A DNA stretch of 64,000 nucleotides from Elusimicrobiota bacterium. Lineage in GTDB: Bacteria; Elusimicrobiota; Endomicrobiia; Endomicrobiales; Endomicrobiaceae. Each line of letters begins with the position of its first letter. Position 1 is the first letter of the stretch. This document shows, piece after piece, positions 63,119 to 64,000 of the stretch. The stretch lies in assembly GCA_031274365.1 (NCBI GenBank), contig JAISQF010000019.1:1-64000 (forward strand), read 5' to 3'. The position numbers were made by a program, and so were the translations under genes. The notes under the pieces are model-generated. The model did not search any database and had not been told where the DNA came from. It saw only the letters and a list, made by a program, of their open reading frames with translations.

Positions 63119-63126
63119 ACACCTGT

Positions 63127-64000
63127 CTAAAGTTTTGGAAAAATGTTGTCTAATCCCAAAATTTCAGCTTCGTCGAGACTTTTTTTCAGTTTTGACATCT
63201 CATAAAAACCATTTCTACCGACCATTTTTTCAAGAAAAATATGTCTAACTTTCCCTATACCGTGCTCCGCCGACGCCGTCCCGTCCAAATCTATTACTTT
63301 TTGAACGATTTTTTCATAAATTTTTCTTGTTTTATCAAATTCTTCTTGATTTTTTGGAAAAATATTTGCATGAATATGATTTTCCCCTATATGCCCAAAA
63401 ATCAAATTCATTATTTTACTTTCGTCAAATTCCCGCCGGCAAAAATCAAGGATTTCCTTTATCTTGCCTTCCGGCACGGCAAAATCCGTCCCCGCTTTTG
63501 GAATGCCGTTTCTATGAACTATTTCATTAGCTTTTTCAGGAATTTTATGTCTAAAAACTCTAAACCTTTCCATCTCCGCCGTATTTTGGGCAAACCAAGC
63601 GCTCGCATCGTCGGCGCCCGCGTTTGCGATATTTTCAATCCAGTTATTTATCAATTTTTCCTCATCATCGCCGTCATAAACGTCCTGCTCAAACATTATT
63701 GCACCCTCGGCCCAATGCGGAATTTGAGGATAAAATTCTCTGACAAAATCAAGCGTGTTTTTGTCAAAATATTCCAAAGACATAGCATTCAAATTTTTCT
63801 TTGCACTTTCTACAAAATCAAAAAGTTTCTTATCATTATCAAAAAAAACTATCGCACCAAAAATATTCTTAAAATTTCTTAAAAGCAAAAGCTCGGCTTC
63901 AATAATTATCCCCAAAGTCCCCTCGCTGCCTATAAAAATGTCTATCAAATCGGCGTTTGGATAATTAAAATATCCCGCGGCATTTTTGATTTTAGGCAAA
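63127..64000 (-). CDS. FAD-linked oxidase, GlcD/lactate dehydrogenase type (C-terminal part, runs off the window)
   Basis: The visible 291 codons are the C-terminal part of a vanillyl-alcohol-oxidase-fold flavoprotein. NADLIDIFIGSEGTLGIIIEAEL is the end of the FAD-binding domain, then comes the cap domain, and SAEHGIGKVRHIFLEKMVG is the conserved C-terminal motif carrying a catalytic His. Such enzymes oxidise D-lactate, glycolate or related 2-hydroxyacids, often with EtfAB or iron-sulfur partners. The 5' end lies beyond the window, so the exact family is open. It ends 37 nt before the predicted nrdR promoter region begins upstream. Confidence 0.9.
   Translation of the reverse strand, partial: LPKIKNAAGYFNYPNADLIDIFIGSEGTLGIIIEAELLLLRNFKNIFGAIVFFDNDKKLFDFVESAKKNLNAMSLEYFDKNTLDFVREFYPQIPHWAEGAIMFEQDVYDGDDEEKLINNWIENIANAGADDASAWFAQNTAEMERFRVFRHKIPEKANEIVHRNGIPKAGTDFAVPEGKIKEILDFCRREFDESKIMNLIFGHIGENHIHANIFPKNQEEFDKTRKIYEKIVQKVIDLDGTASAEHGIGKVRHIFLEKMVGRNGFYEMSKLKKSLDEAEILGLDNIFPKL

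Noticed and set aside
62461-63126. Cobalamin riboswitch for the B12-dependent reductase
   Set aside because: No B12-box-like sequence or multi-helix leader is visible upstream of nrdR or nrdJ, and the gaps are too short.

Overview
This is an AT-rich (by eye below 40% G+C) bacterial chromosome segment holding about 46 protein genes, four tRNAs and one complete type II-C CRISPR-Cas locus. The gene set fits a diderm, fermentative, probably strictly anaerobic bacterium: ribose ABC uptake, acetate kinase, a ferredoxin-fused EtfAB with acyl-CoA dehydrogenase, a secondary-alcohol dehydrogenase, and a B12-dependent class II ribonucleotide reductase. My best guess at the lineage is Elusimicrobiota (Endomicrobia-like). 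That is inference from style and gene content, not a database match.

Layout. 1-574: a (GTTGT)n microsatellite that lies inside the start of a minus-strand reading frame leaving the window (a possible contingency gene), a response-regulator tail relic, and a terminator. 575-5525: ribose operon rbsK-rbsD-rbsA-rbsC-rbsB (minus) with promoter and palindromic operator-like sites. 5788-9794: an amine-dehydrogenase-like gene, rmuC, and a tagaturonate reductase-like gene. 10082-18696 (plus): dus, valS, rdgB, rpmB, recG, ABC-F ATPase. 18754-21987 (minus): acyl-CoA dehydrogenase, etfB, etfA in the order of electron-bifurcating caffeyl-CoA reductase operons. 22024-28852 (minus): the yceD-rpmF-plsX-fabH-fabD-fabG-acpP-fabF-rnc lipid operon. 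28955-34526 (minus): an accessory cell-surface cluster of a polyprenyl-phosphate-type GT2, a radical SAM enzyme and two tandem paralogous membrane proteins. 34576-47573 (minus): ackA and flavodoxin, then a tightly packed run tig-clpP-clpX-lon-aminotransferase-serA-two permeases-isocitrate dehydrogenase. 47630-50507: four tRNAs, a HAD hydrolase and an alcohol dehydrogenase. 50889-60037: lexA and the CRISPR-Cas locus. 60118-64000 (minus): nrdR-nrdJ and the 3' part of a GlcD-type oxidase.

The CRISPR-Cas locus is the most informative part. tracrRNA lies upstream of cas9 on the opposite strand, with a consensus promoter (TTGACA-N17-TATAAT), an anti-repeat that pairs with the minus-strand reading of the repeat, and a long hairpin whose G.U pairs exist only on the minus strand. 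cas9-cas1-cas2 overlap or nearly touch. The main array has 48 repeats of 36 nt and 47 spacers of about 30 nt. Read in crRNA orientation it runs on the minus strand, and every repeat ends in an extended -10 element, as in Neisseria-type II-C arrays. Between cas2 and this array sit four diverged repeat-like units with the same 66-nt period, a different sequence and the opposite orientation. The first overlaps the cas2 stop codon, and a 17-bp hairpin separates them from the main array. I read this as a decayed or separate second array convergent with the main one. I consider it the best candidate here for something undescribed.
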